From NCBI GenBank assembly GCA_026707145.1, contig JAPOXK010000017.1, positions 54,791-118,790 of the forward strand: DNA of 64,000 nucleotides, written 5' to 3'. How positions within the stretch are numbered: position 1 is the stretch's first letter; each line of letters opens with the position of its first letter. This DNA is from Chloroflexota bacterium (lineage in GTDB: Bacteria > Chloroflexota > Dehalococcoidia > Bin125). The notes under the pieces are model-generated. The model did not search any database, was not told the origin of the DNA, and worked only from the letters and a program-made list of their open reading frames with translations. The position numbers were made by a program, and so were the translations under genes. Of the stretch, positions 1 through 8,195 are shown piece by piece.

Positions 1-2
1 GT

Positions 3-1676
3 GAGCGCTACAGCGAGCACAACCTGCACTCGCACTTCGACGCGATCGAAGCCGACATCAGCGCCAACCTCGATAAGTTGCGCCCTCAACGACAGATCGC
101 AGAGGGCGCAGCTTCCCAGGTTCTCGTGCCATTCGAAGAGCGGCGAGAGCGTCTGCTGAAGCGCTATGCGGTCAACCTCTTCGTCACACACGGCGATGAG
201 CGGCCCGACGGGGCTCCCGTTGTCCGGGAGGCGCAGCCTACGTACCAGGCCCTCTTCGGTCGGCTGGATTACGAGGCCCACGACGGCACCCTCACGACCG
301 ATTTCACGTTGATCCGGCCCGGTGCCCTGCACCGAGCCAACGGTGGTTACCTGATTCTGCAGGTGCAAGATCTGCTCGCCGATCCGCGCAGCTGGGTCAA
401 GTTGAAACGGAGCCTCAAGTGCCGCGAGGTGCAGATCGGGGAGCCGGAAGGTGAGGCATCGCCGCTGCCGACGGTTCATGTGATCCCTGAGGCGATCCCG
501 CTGGACCTCAAGGTGGTCCTGGTCGGATCGACGGCGGTCTTCAGGCTGCTGGATGCATCGGATCCCGACTTTGCCAACCTGTTTAAGATTCGGGCGGAGT
601 TCGAGCCGGATACCGCCATCAACGCCGAGTCCATCGCGGCCTATACCGGCTTCATTTGCCAAGCTGTCAAGCAGCAGGGGTTGCGTCACTTCGACGCCGC
701 AGCGCTGATGGAGGTGATGCGGTTCGGTGCCCGCCTGGCAGCGCGCCAAGACCGCCTCAGCACCCGCTTCGGTGTGATTAAAGACCTATGTAGCGAAGCG
801 AACCAATACGCCGCCGATGCCAGCGCGGAGATCGTGACGGTCGATCACATTCGCGCGGCGGTCGCTGGGATGCGCCGGCGATCGGCGCTGGTGTCGGATC
901 GCCTGCATCGCATGATCGCGGAGGGCACGCTGCACGTGCAGACAGCGGGCGCCGTCGTGGGACAAGTCAACGGCTTGGCCGTGTACCAGCTCGGTGGCAC
1001 CGCCTTTGGTACCCCGACACGGATCACGTGCCGCGTGGGGCTGGGACGGCGGGGCGTGATTGCAATAGACCGGGAGGTCGAACGGAGCGGTGCGATTCAC
1101 TCCAAGGGTGTCCTGGTACTAAGCGGATTCTTGATCGGGACGTTCGGGCGGGACAGACCGCTGACCTTCACCGCCAGCCTGACCTTCGAACAGAGCTACG
1201 ACGAAGTCGAGGGCGACAGCGCTTCTTCCGCGGAGCTGTACGCGATCCTGACGGCGCTGGCGGAAATGCCGATCCGCCAGGACGTAGCGGTGACCGGATC
1301 GGTCGACCAGTTCGGCAACGTCCAGCCCGTCGGCGGCGTCGCCGAAAAGGTGGAGGGCTTCCACGATGTCTGCGCCGAGATCGGTTTGACCGGCAGCCAA
1401 GGCGTCATCGTCCCTGCTAGCAATATCCGCAACTTGACCCTGCGCCACGATGTCGCTGCAGCGGTCGAGCAGGGCCGGTTCCACGTCTGGGCCGTGTCGC
1501 GGATCGAAGAGGGCCTGGAGCTTCTCACTGGAAGGCCTGCGGGAACGGCGGGGCCTGATGGCAGCTACGAAGCCGGCACCGTTTTCGCGAAGGTCGTGGC
1601 GGCGCTGGAGGAGATGCAGCAGCAGGCGGCGACGAGCGGCGACGGCCAGAATTCGGACGAGGCACGCTCCCTGTGA
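3..1676 (+). CDS. Lon-like ATP-dependent protease (S16), 5'-truncated
   Basis: C-terminal 557 residues of a Lon/LonB-type ATP-dependent protease. The frame stays open to the window edge; a TTG at 78 is not the true start, because the residues before it continue the family sequence. The middle part holds the end of the AAA+ module. The last 200 or so residues form the S16 protease domain, with the catalytic Ser in a GDSAS motif (around 1213-1227) and the partner Lys in GGVAEKVEGF (around 1333-1362), giving the Ser-Lys dyad. The protein would degrade misfolded or regulatory proteins in the cytoplasm. The ATPase Walker motifs lie outside the window. Architecture resembles the LonB/LonC-like bacterial group more than classical LonA, as there is no typical LonA N-domain spacing. 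Confidence 0.9.
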   Translation, partial: ERYSEHNLHSHFDAIEADISANLDKLRPQRQIAEGAASQVLVPFEERRERLLKRYAVNLFVTHGDERPDGAPVVREAQPTYQALFGRLDYEAHDGTLTTDFTLIRPGALHRANGGYLILQVQDLLADPRSWVKLKRSLKCREVQIGEPEGEASPLPTVHVIPEAIPLDLKVVLVGSTAVFRLLDASDPDFANLFKIRAEFEPDTAINAESIAAYTGFICQAVKQQGLRHFDAAALMEVMRFGARLAARQDRLSTRFGVIKDLCSEANQYAADASAEIVTVDHIRAAVAGMRRRSALVSDRLHRMIAEGTLHVQTAGAVVGQVNGLAVYQLGGTAFGTPTRITCRVGLGRRGVIAIDREVERSGAIHSKGVLVLSGFLIGTFGRDRPLTFTASLTFEQSYDEVEGDSASSAELYAILTALAEMPIRQDVAVTGSVDQFGNVQPVGGVAEKVEGFHDVCAEIGLTGSQGVIVPASNIRNLTLRHDVAAAVEQGRFHVWAVSRIEEGLELLTGRPAGTAGPDGSYEAGTVFAKVVAALEEMQQQAATSGDGQNSDEARSL

Positions 1677-1724
1677 ATTCATACGCCTCCCGGCCGTGCG
1701 ATGCTAGGAGCCGAGGAGACGCGC

Positions 1725-2417
1725 ATGTGGCGCCGATGGCTGGGAGGGGTGGACGGCCCCCCGATCTTCCGCGACCGCCGCGCGGCGGGTGAGGCGCTGG
1801 CGTCGCTGCTGCAGAAGCGCGGCGTCGGAGCGGAGATCGTACTGGCGATCCCGCGCGGGGGGCTGGAGGTGGCGGCGCCGGTCGCCGAGCGGATCGCCTT
1901 GCCGCTGGACGTGCTGGTATCGCGCAAGGTGGGCGCGCCGGGGCAGCCGGAGCTGGCGCTGGGCTCTGTCACCCGCCTCGGATCGGCGTGGAACCATGCC
2001 CTGCTCGCTGCGCACCGCCTCTCGGAGGAGGACCTGCGGCGGGCGAGTCAGGACGAGCTGGCCGAAGTGGAGCGCCGCGAGCGGGTCTATCGCGGCGCCC
2101 GCCCGGCGGCGCCGGTCGCGGGTCGCCGCATCGTGCTGGTCGACGACGGGCTGGCCACCGGTGCGACGATGGCGGCGGCCGTGGAGGCGGCCCGGCGGAT
2201 CGGCGCGGCGGCCGTCGTGGTGGGGGTCCCGGTGGCGGCCCGAGAGGCGGTGGCGCGGCTGGAGGGGCTGGGCGCGCGGGTGCTGGCGGTGGCGACGCCC
2301 GATCCCTTCGTCGCGGTGGGCGCGTTCTACGAGGACTTTCGCCCGGTTCCGGACGAGCGCTGCGTCGCCATCATGCGCCGCTTCGAGGCCGCCGGCGCCG
2401 AGGGGCCGCCGGACTAG
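1725..2417 (+). CDS. phosphoribosyltransferase family protein
   Basis: A 230-residue type I phosphoribosyltransferase domain protein. The PRPP-binding loop is VLVDDGLATGATM near residues 137-149: two acidic residues followed by the small-residue loop typical of the fold. Such stand-alone proteins are often annotated as predicted phosphoribosyltransferases, and their acceptor base is unknown. ATG 1725 is preferred over ATG 1701 because GAGGAG lies 7-8 bases upstream. The 3' end overlaps the convergent thiO stop by 4 bases. It follows the Lon gene on the same strand after a short gap and may be cotranscribed. Confidence 0.8.
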   Translation: MWRRWLGGVDGPPIFRDRRAAGEALASLLQKRGVGAEIVLAIPRGGLEVAAPVAERIALPLDVLVSRKVGAPGQPELALGSVTRLGSAWNHALLAAHRLSEEDLRRASQDELAEVERRERVYRGARPAAPVAGRRIVLVDDGLATGATMAAAVEAARRIGAAAVVVGVPVAAREAVARLEGLGARVLAVATPDPFVAVGAFYEDFRPVPDERCVAIMRRFEAAGAEGPPD

Positions 2418-3628
2418 CGCGCCGCTTCGGCGATGGTTCCGGGCAGGGGCGCCGGCGCGCTCTCCCCGCCCAGGCGATCGGGGCTGAGCGAGTCCAGCGC
2501 GGAGGGCACGGCGCCACCGGCGATCGCCTCCGCGAGGTAGTGCGCCGTCGCCGGGGCGAGGAGGATGCCGCTGCGGAAGTGGCCGACTGCCGCGTAGAAG
2601 CCGTCGGCGCCGGCGGGCCCGATGGCGGGTAGGTAGTCGGGCAGCGCCGGGCGCAGGCCCACGGAGAGCTCGCTGATCGTCAGATCGCCGATCGCCGGCA
2701 CGACTGCCCCGGCGCGATCGAGGAGGCCGGCCACGGCGCCCGCGGTGGGCGCTTGATCGAATCCTCGCTCCTCGATCGTGCCGCCGATGATCAGCTCTCC
2801 GTCGTCCCGCGGCACGAGGTAGATCCCAGGCGTGCGCAGGGTGTGCTGAATCAAGACGGCGCCGCGCAGGCGCACGATCTGGCCCTTGACCGGGCGCACG
2901 ATCTGGCCCTTGACCGGGCGCACGACCGCCGCCGTCAACGGCGAGCGGAGGGAGGCCGTGGCCCAAGCGCCCGCGGCCAGCACCGCGACCTCGCAGCGAA
3001 CCGTGTGGTCCCGGCCGGCGTCGTCGGCCGTGCGGAGGGCCTGCACCGCGCCGCCCTTGAGGACAACTTCGCGAACCGTGTAACCGCTGCGGATTTTCCC
3101 GCCGCGCTCCCGGACCGCCCCGGTCAGACTGCGCAGGAGCCGCCGCGGGTCGAGGCGGAGGTCGTCCGTGACGTGCAAACCGCTGCGCGCCTCTGCCGCG
3201 AGATGCGGCTCGCGCGCACGCAGCTCCTCTGCTGTCAGCCGCCGCGATGCGATCCCGCGCCGCTGATGCTGCGCCGCCATCTCGTCCAGCTTGGCTTCGT
3301 CGCCCGCCGTGAAGGCGGGCCAGAGCGATCCCTGGTCGCGCAGCTCGCAGCGCCGGCCGCTGATCCGTTCGATCTCCGCGACGAAGGCGGGGTAGCGCCG
3401 CAGGCTGTCCAGGGCAAAGTCGATGAGCCGCGGCTCGGCTAGGTCGGCCTCAGCCGTGGGGGCCAGCAGGCCCGCCGCTACCGCGCTGGCACCGGCGCCG
3501 GGCCGCGATCGCTCGACGATCAGCACGTCCCGGTCTCTTTTTAGGAGCTCGAGCGCGGTCGCCAGTCCGATCACGCCGCCGCCGGCGATGACGATCTCGG
3601 CCTGCGCCGGGAGCGCGTCAGGCGGCAC
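2414..3628 (-). CDS. thiO: glycine oxidase ThiO (FAD-dependent)
   Basis: A 404-residue FAD-dependent oxidoreductase of the DAO/glycine oxidase family. An N-terminal Rossmann motif (IAGGGVIGLATALELL, residues about 13-28) binds FAD. The C-terminal part has the ThiO-type sequence around GLRPALPDYLPAIGPA and the GHFRSGILLAPATA segment. ThiO oxidises glycine to iminoglyoxylate for the thiazole moiety of thiamine. No thiS, thiG or other thi gene is in the window, so a broader amine oxidase role is possible. Around residues 238-253 the segment VRPVKGQI occurs twice in a row, encoded by a perfect 24-bp tandem duplication; the family normally has one copy. Confidence 0.82.
   Translation of the reverse strand: MPPDALPAQAEIVIAGGGVIGLATALELLKRDRDVLIVERSRPGAGASAVAAGLLAPTAEADLAEPRLIDFALDSLRRYPAFVAEIERISGRRCELRDQGSLWPAFTAGDEAKLDEMAAQHQRRGIASRRLTAEELRAREPHLAAEARSGLHVTDDLRLDPRRLLRSLTGAVRERGGKIRSGYTVREVVLKGGAVQALRTADDAGRDHTVRCEVAVLAAGAWATASLRSPLTAAVVRPVKGQIVRPVKGQIVRLRGAVLIQHTLRTPGIYLVPRDDGELIIGGTIEERGFDQAPTAGAVAGLLDRAGAVVPAIGDLTISELSVGLRPALPDYLPAIGPAGADGFYAAVGHFRSGILLAPATAHYLAEAIAGGAVPSALDSLSPDRLGGESAPAPLPGTIAEAAR
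2870..2917. repeat. perfect 24-bp tandem duplication inside thiO
   Basis: The 24-base unit beginning gcgcacgatctggccc occurs twice head to tail with no mismatch. It is in frame and adds eight residues (VRPVKGQI) to ThiO. Perfect identity suggests a recent slippage or recombination event, or an assembly artefact. Confidence 0.9.
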
Positions 3629-3659
3629 GCGGCGGCTGTCCTATGATCGCGTCGTGGCT

Positions 3660-4064
3660 ATGGAAGCGTCGGACCCGACCGAGTCCGCTGCCGGCGAAGC
3701 GCAGCCCACGGTCACGTGCGTGAGCGCCGTGACGCTGGCGACGCACGACATGGCCCGCGCGGTACGCTTCTATCGCGCCTTGGGCCTCACGTTGCTGTAC
3801 GGCGGCGAGGCGGAGCGCTTCACGAGCTTCGCGCTGGAGAGCGGCTATCTCAACCTGACGGCCCAGCCGGCGGAGCGCCGCTGGAGTTGGTGGGGGCGGA
3901 TCGTGTTCTACGTCTCCGATGTCGACGCCTTCTATCGCCAGGCCGTCGCCGCCGGCGTACGGACCGATACCACGCCGCGCGACGCCAGCTGGGGCGAGCG
4001 CTATTTTCACGTCACCGATCCCGATGGCCACGAGCTCAGCTTCGCCCGTCCACTCGATCGCTAA
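3660..4064 (+). CDS. VOC family protein (glyoxalase/bleomycin-resistance fold)
   Basis: A small 134-residue single VOC domain. It shows the paired beta-alpha-beta modules: a first half starting with VTLATHDMARAVRFYRALGL and a second half ending in YFHVTDPDGHELSFARP, the usual closing motif with a metal-ligand-type Glu. The substrate cannot be inferred. It is transcribed divergently from thiO, and its 3' end overlaps the convergent dienelactone hydrolase stop by 4 bases. ATG 3660 is preferred; GTG 3654 is also in frame. The open frame continues further upstream inside thiO, but that part carries no VOC sequence. Confidence 0.75.
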   Translation: MEASDPTESAAGEAQPTVTCVSAVTLATHDMARAVRFYRALGLTLLYGGEAERFTSFALESGYLNLTAQPAERRWSWWGRIVFYVSDVDAFYRQAVAAGVRTDTTPRDASWGERYFHVTDPDGHELSFARPLDR

Positions 4065-4831
4065 CGGAGATGCGTCTCGAAGAAGGCCACGATTTTCGGC
4101 CAGAGCGCGAAAGCGGAGCTCTCGTGGTAGCTGGGACGGTAATCCGCGAGGAATGCGTGCCCGGCCTCTTCGAACACTTCCACGGTGGAGGTCTTCCGCG
4201 CCCGCTGTAGCCGCGCCTCCATCTCGCGCGCGTCGGTGGGCGTGGGGTTCTGATCATGGCCGCCGAAGACGGCGTAGAGGGGGCAGTGGAGCTGGTCGAT
4301 GAGGTCGAGGATGGGGGTGGGGCGCTCGGGCGTGGTGACGGCGTCCTGATTGGCGCGGCGGATGAAACCGCCCCAGCAATCCACCGCCGCGTCGACGGTG
4401 TCGCTGGAGCAGGCGTAGAGCAGCGTCTGCCGCCCGCCCGAGCAGAAGCCGATGCAGCCTACCTTGCCGTTACTCCCCGGCTGGCCGCGCAGCAGCGCCG
4501 CCGCGCCCTCCAAGTCGCGCACCACCTGCGAGTCGGGGAGGCCGAACATCTTCGTGAACACGGACTGTATGTCGTCCACGTCCGGCGCCCCCACGCGGCT
4601 GTAGAGATTCGGCGCGATCGCCGTGTAGCCGATGTTGGCGAAGCGCCGCGCGAGGTCGTGGATGTGATCGACGGGCCCGAACGCCTCGTGAATCACGATG
4701 ATGCCGCCGCCGGAGCCGCCGCCCCGGGGCCGGGCGAGATAGGCCTCGATCGAGGCCCCGTCGCTCTCGTAGGTGGTGGAGCTGGTTTCGATCTGGCTGA
4801 GGTCTTGCACCTCGCCGGGGACGGCGGCCAT
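4061..4831 (-). CDS. dienelactone hydrolase family protein
   Basis: A 256-residue alpha/beta hydrolase of the dienelactone hydrolase family (carboxymethylenebutenolidase type). The nucleophile elbow GFCSGG places Cys130 as the nucleophile. An acid follows in GGHDQNPTP, the catalytic His lies in EAGHAF near the C-terminus, and Glu49 in IHEAFG matches the residue that polarises the Cys in this family. Known members hydrolyse dienelactones in chloroaromatic breakdown, but many paralogues act on other lactones or esters. AAGGAG lies about 9 bases before the ATG, which fixes the start. It is cytoplasmic, with no signal peptide. Confidence 0.85.
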   Translation of the reverse strand: MAAVPGEVQDLSQIETSSTTYESDGASIEAYLARPRGGGSGGGIIVIHEAFGPVDHIHDLARRFANIGYTAIAPNLYSRVGAPDVDDIQSVFTKMFGLPDSQVVRDLEGAAALLRGQPGSNGKVGCIGFCSGGRQTLLYACSSDTVDAAVDCWGGFIRRANQDAVTTPERPTPILDLIDQLHCPLYAVFGGHDQNPTPTDAREMEARLQRARKTSTVEVFEEAGHAFLADYRPSYHESSAFALWPKIVAFFETHLR

Positions 4832-4947
4832 GGCCGCTCCTTTCGGGAAAGGCCGATCCAGTTTGCGGACGGCCCTTAAACATATACCGAACGCGCATCG
4901 GTATACGAGGGCGCCGCGCCCGCTCCCGCGCGGCGGCGGACCTTGTC

Positions 4948-5003
4948 TTGTTGCCTCTGGAGCGGTTTGCTAGCGTCAAAACCGACGGTTCAGTCGGTTT
5001 TGA
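4948..5003 (+). promoter_or_regulatory. candidate promoter and perfect 11-bp inverted repeat (operator) before menF
   Basis: TCAAAACCGAC (4976-4986) and GTCGGTTTTGA (4993-5003) form a perfect 11-bp inverted repeat around the 6-base spacer GGTTCA, ending one base before ATG 5005. A weak sigma70-like pair, TTGTTG (4948-4953) and TAGCGT (4971-4976) spaced 17 bases, would place the start of transcription inside the repeat. The symmetry and size suit a dimeric TetR-type repressor; a transcript hairpin is the alternative. No T-run follows, so it is not an ordinary terminator. Confidence 0.5.
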
Positions 5004-5004
5004 G

Positions 5005-6408
5005 ATGCCAGCCACAATGCTCACCGCCAGCACCGGATTGATGGCCCTTCGCGAGCGGCTCGCCGCTTGGGAGGCGAGCGACCGCGCGCAGGCCGCCTCT
5101 CGCAACGTGCTCGTCACGCTGACCGCGCCCGCGCCGGAGTTCGAGCCCTTGGCTGTGTTCGAGCAGACGGCGGGTCTGGAGCGTCTCTATTGGCGCAGCC
5201 CCGGCGGCGCGATCGAGATCGCCGGCGTCGGGCTGGAGACCCTGCCCGAGCGAAGGGGCGTGTCCCCATCCGACCGCTGGCTCGATCTGACGAAGGATGC
5301 GCGGGCTGCTCCAGCGAATCCAGGACCGATCTCGTTCGCCGGCGCCGCGTTCGACCCGGAGCGGACATCCGATGGCGCCTGGGAGGGATGGCCCCGGCGG
5401 GCCGCCTTCGTCCCGCGTCTGGTCGCCGTGCAGCGGGGCGATGAGCGCTTCCTGCAACTGCAGATCCTTCCCGGCGCGGCGGGCGCCGCGTCGTGGGATC
5501 TCGTGCGTCTCCTCGATCGCCTTGATGCGCGTCTTGACGCAGACCAGGCCTGCGTGGGGGCCGGTGCTCCGGCCACGGCGGCCATTCTCCGCACGATGGA
5601 AGAGCCAGCGCCCCCGCGTTGGCGCGAGCTGGCACGGGATACGGTCGGCGCGATCGCTGCCGGCGAGGTCGGCAAGCTCGTGCTCGCGCGCTGCCAACAG
5701 GTGGAGGCGGCGCGCCCGTTCGACCTGCACGCTGCCCTTCGGCGGCTCAGGTCGCGCTATGGGGACTGCACCGTGTTCGCGATCGATCGCGGCGCCGGCT
5801 GTTTCATCGGCGCCACGCCGGAGCTGCTGGTCACCCAGCGAGAGGGGATCGTGCGAACGACGGCCGTCGCGGGGTCCGCACCGCGTGCCGCCGATCCCGC
5901 ACGGGATGCGGCCTTGAGCGCGGAGCTGCTGACGGACGCCAAGGAGCAGCATGAGCATGCGCTCGTGGTGCGTGCGTTGGAAGACGGGCTGCGACCGCTC
6001 TGCAGCGAGCTGCATGCCGATAGCGCGCCGTCGCTCTTGCGCCTGGCGAACGTGCAGCACCTGTACACGGAGATCAAAGGCGCGCTCGGCGTCCCGGCGA
6101 CCGCGCTCGATGTGGCGCTGCGTCTGCACCCCACGCCGGCGGTCGGCGGGGTTCCCCGTGAGGGAGCGCAGCGGTTGCTGCGGCGCGCGGAGCCCTTCGA
6201 CCGTGGTTGGTTCGGCGGACCGCTGGGCTGGATGGACGCTCGCGGAGACGGGGAGTTCGTCGTCGCGATTCGGTCGGCGCTGGTCAATGGAACCCGTGCT
6301 CGCCTGTATGCGGGCTGCGGAATCGTGGCGGGATCGGAGCCCGCACGCGAGTACGAGGAATCCCGTCTCAAAATGCAGTCGATGCGCTGGGCGCTGGGAT
6401 GCCCCTAG
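5005..6408 (+). CDS. menF: isochorismate synthase MenF
   Basis: Converts chorismate to isochorismate, the first committed step of menaquinone synthesis. The 467-residue protein has the chorismate-utilising C-terminal domain: KLVLAR, then FIGATPELLV, the HLYTEIKG segment, HPTPAVGGVPREGA, and GWFGGPLGWMDARGDGEF with the Mg-binding acidic residues of the family. ATG 5005 directly follows the inverted repeat; ATG 5017 or 5041 are alternatives and none has a clear ribosome-binding site, so the start is uncertain. The stop overlaps the menD start by 10 bases, which implies coupled translation. An anthranilate or salicylate synthase is less likely given menD and menC downstream. Confidence 0.88.
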   Translation: MPATMLTASTGLMALRERLAAWEASDRAQAASRNVLVTLTAPAPEFEPLAVFEQTAGLERLYWRSPGGAIEIAGVGLETLPERRGVSPSDRWLDLTKDARAAPANPGPISFAGAAFDPERTSDGAWEGWPRRAAFVPRLVAVQRGDERFLQLQILPGAAGAASWDLVRLLDRLDARLDADQACVGAGAPATAAILRTMEEPAPPRWRELARDTVGAIAAGEVGKLVLARCQQVEAARPFDLHAALRRLRSRYGDCTVFAIDRGAGCFIGATPELLVTQREGIVRTTAVAGSAPRAADPARDAALSAELLTDAKEQHEHALVVRALEDGLRPLCSELHADSAPSLLRLANVQHLYTEIKGALGVPATALDVALRLHPTPAVGGVPREGAQRLLRRAEPFDRGWFGGPLGWMDARGDGEFVVAIRSALVNGTRARLYAGCGIVAGSEPAREYEESRLKMQSMRWALGCP

Positions 6409-8177
6409 CGGCACAAGGAGACGACCCGGGAACCGCCCTCGCCGGCTACGTCGAGGCGTTCGTGAACGGGCTGGTGCAGGCCGGCGTGCGTCATGCTTGC
6501 GCCTGTCCCGGCTCCCGCTCGACGCCGCTGCTGCTCGCGCTGCGCCGCCATCCCGCCGTCCGCTTGTGGATGCATCTCGATGAGCGGTCCGCGGCGTTCT
6601 TCGCGCTCGGGATCGCCAAAGCGGGCCGCGAACCGGTCGCCGTGATTTCGACGTCGGGAACGGCCGCGCTGAACTTCGCGCCCGCGGTCGCGGAGGCGCG
6701 CCAGGGACGCGTGCCGCTGCTGGTGCTCACGGCCGATCGGCCGCACGAGCTGCGAGGCGTGGGCGCGAATCAAACGATGGACCAGATCGGGCTGTACGGA
6801 TCAGCGGTCAAGCGGTTCGTCGAGCTTGCTCTTCCAGAGGGCGGGGCTCATCTGCGCCGCTACGCCGGCGCGACGGCCGCTCGCGCGGCGGCGCTGGCTG
6901 CCGCGACGCCGGCCGGGCCCGTCCATATCAACATGCCGTTCCGGGAGCCGCTTGTGCCCGCGCCGCGCGCGGACGCCGAAGCCGGTGCGCTGCTCGATCT
7001 GGCGATCACGCACACCGAACGCCGGCCCACGCCAGATCAGACGTTGGCGCTGCTGGAGCGCCTGAGTTTGGAGCGGGGGCTGATCGTGTGCGGCCCGCAG
7101 GGGGATCCGGACTTTCCCGCCGTGATCGCTGAGCTGGCGGCGGCACTGTCGATGCCGGTGCTCGCGGATCCGCTATCGCAGGTGCGGTGCGGGCCCCACG
7201 CACGGGAGCACGTGATCGATGGCTACGACGCCTTCCTGCGCGATCCTGCGGTCGCCGGGGCGCTGCGGCCGCGTGTGGTTCTGCGCTTCGGGGCGACCCC
7301 TACCTCGCGGCCCTTGCTCGACTTCCTCGGCGACGCCTCGATCGAGCAGATCGTTGTGACGGACGAGGACGGCTGGAACGATCCCACACTGTCCGCCGCC
7401 GCCGCTCTGCACACCGACGCGCGCAGCCTCTGCGAGGCGCTGCTGGCCGCCGCCGCGGCGAAGGGCGGCCGCGGCGGCTCGCCGGAGTGGGTTGGGCGCT
7501 GGCGGATCGCCGCCGCCGCCGGACGAGAAGCCGTCGCCGAAACCCTGAGCGAAGAGGGCGTCCTCTCCGAGCCGCAGGCGGTGATGCGCATCGCCGCTGC
7601 TCTCCCGGACGGAGCCACGTTCTTCGCTGGCAACAGCCTGCCGGTGCGCGACATCGACGGTTTCTTCCCCCGTCGCCGCGCCGCCGTGCGCTTTCTTGGG
7701 CAGCGTGGCGTGAGCGGCATCGACGGCGTGGTTTCGGCGGCGCTGGGGGCGGCCGCTGTGGGCGAAGGGCCGTTGGTGCTGCTGATCGGCGACCTCTCGC
7801 TCTACCACGATATGAACGGGTTGCTGGCCGCGCGCGAGCGCGAGGTCAACGCGACCGTCGTGCTTCTCAACAACGACGGCGGCGGCATCTTCTCCTTTTT
7901 GCCCCAGGCAACCGCTGTCGAGCACTTCGAAGAGCTGTTCGGCACGCCGCACGGGCTCGACTTCGCGCGGGTGGCGGAGCTGTACGGACTCGCCCACACG
8001 CGCGCGCGCGATGTCGCGTCCTTCGATGTGGCCCTCGCCGGCTCCCTGCGAAGCGCGGGCGTGCAGCTGATCGAGGTGCCGAGCGACCGCGAGGCGAACG
8101 CCGCACTCCATCGCCGCCTGTGGTCGGCCGCCGGCGCGCGCGCGCGCGCAGCACTGGCGGCGGAGGGCTGCCTTTAG
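6399..8177 (+). CDS. menD: SEPHCHC synthase MenD
   Basis: Thiamine-diphosphate enzyme adding the succinic semialdehyde unit from 2-oxoglutarate to isochorismate. The 592-residue length fits MenD. The N-terminus has the diagnostic CPGSRSTPLLLAL, the middle contains the TPP-family GTAALNFAPAV segment, and the C-terminal TPP/Mg motif is GDLSLYHDMNGLL ending with NNDGGGIFSF, characteristic of MenD rather than acetolactate synthase. ATG 6399 overlaps the menF end. The open frame extends upstream in menF but has no MenD sequence there. Second gene of the menFDC run. Confidence 0.92.
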   Translation: MPLAAQGDDPGTALAGYVEAFVNGLVQAGVRHACACPGSRSTPLLLALRRHPAVRLWMHLDERSAAFFALGIAKAGREPVAVISTSGTAALNFAPAVAEARQGRVPLLVLTADRPHELRGVGANQTMDQIGLYGSAVKRFVELALPEGGAHLRRYAGATAARAAALAAATPAGPVHINMPFREPLVPAPRADAEAGALLDLAITHTERRPTPDQTLALLERLSLERGLIVCGPQGDPDFPAVIAELAAALSMPVLADPLSQVRCGPHAREHVIDGYDAFLRDPAVAGALRPRVVLRFGATPTSRPLLDFLGDASIEQIVVTDEDGWNDPTLSAAAALHTDARSLCEALLAAAAAKGGRGGSPEWVGRWRIAAAAGREAVAETLSEEGVLSEPQAVMRIAAALPDGATFFAGNSLPVRDIDGFFPRRRAAVRFLGQRGVSGIDGVVSAALGAAAVGEGPLVLLIGDLSLYHDMNGLLAAREREVNATVVLLNNDGGGIFSFLPQATAVEHFEELFGTPHGLDFARVAELYGLAHTRARDVASFDVALAGSLRSAGVQLIEVPSDREANAALHRRLWSAAGARARAALAAEGCL

Positions 8178-8195
8178 CGCCGACGAGGAGGCGTT

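Noticed and set aside
1028..1420. 130-codon frame inside the Lon gene
   Set aside because: It overlaps the clearly conserved S16 domain in another frame and is Arg/Gly-biased.
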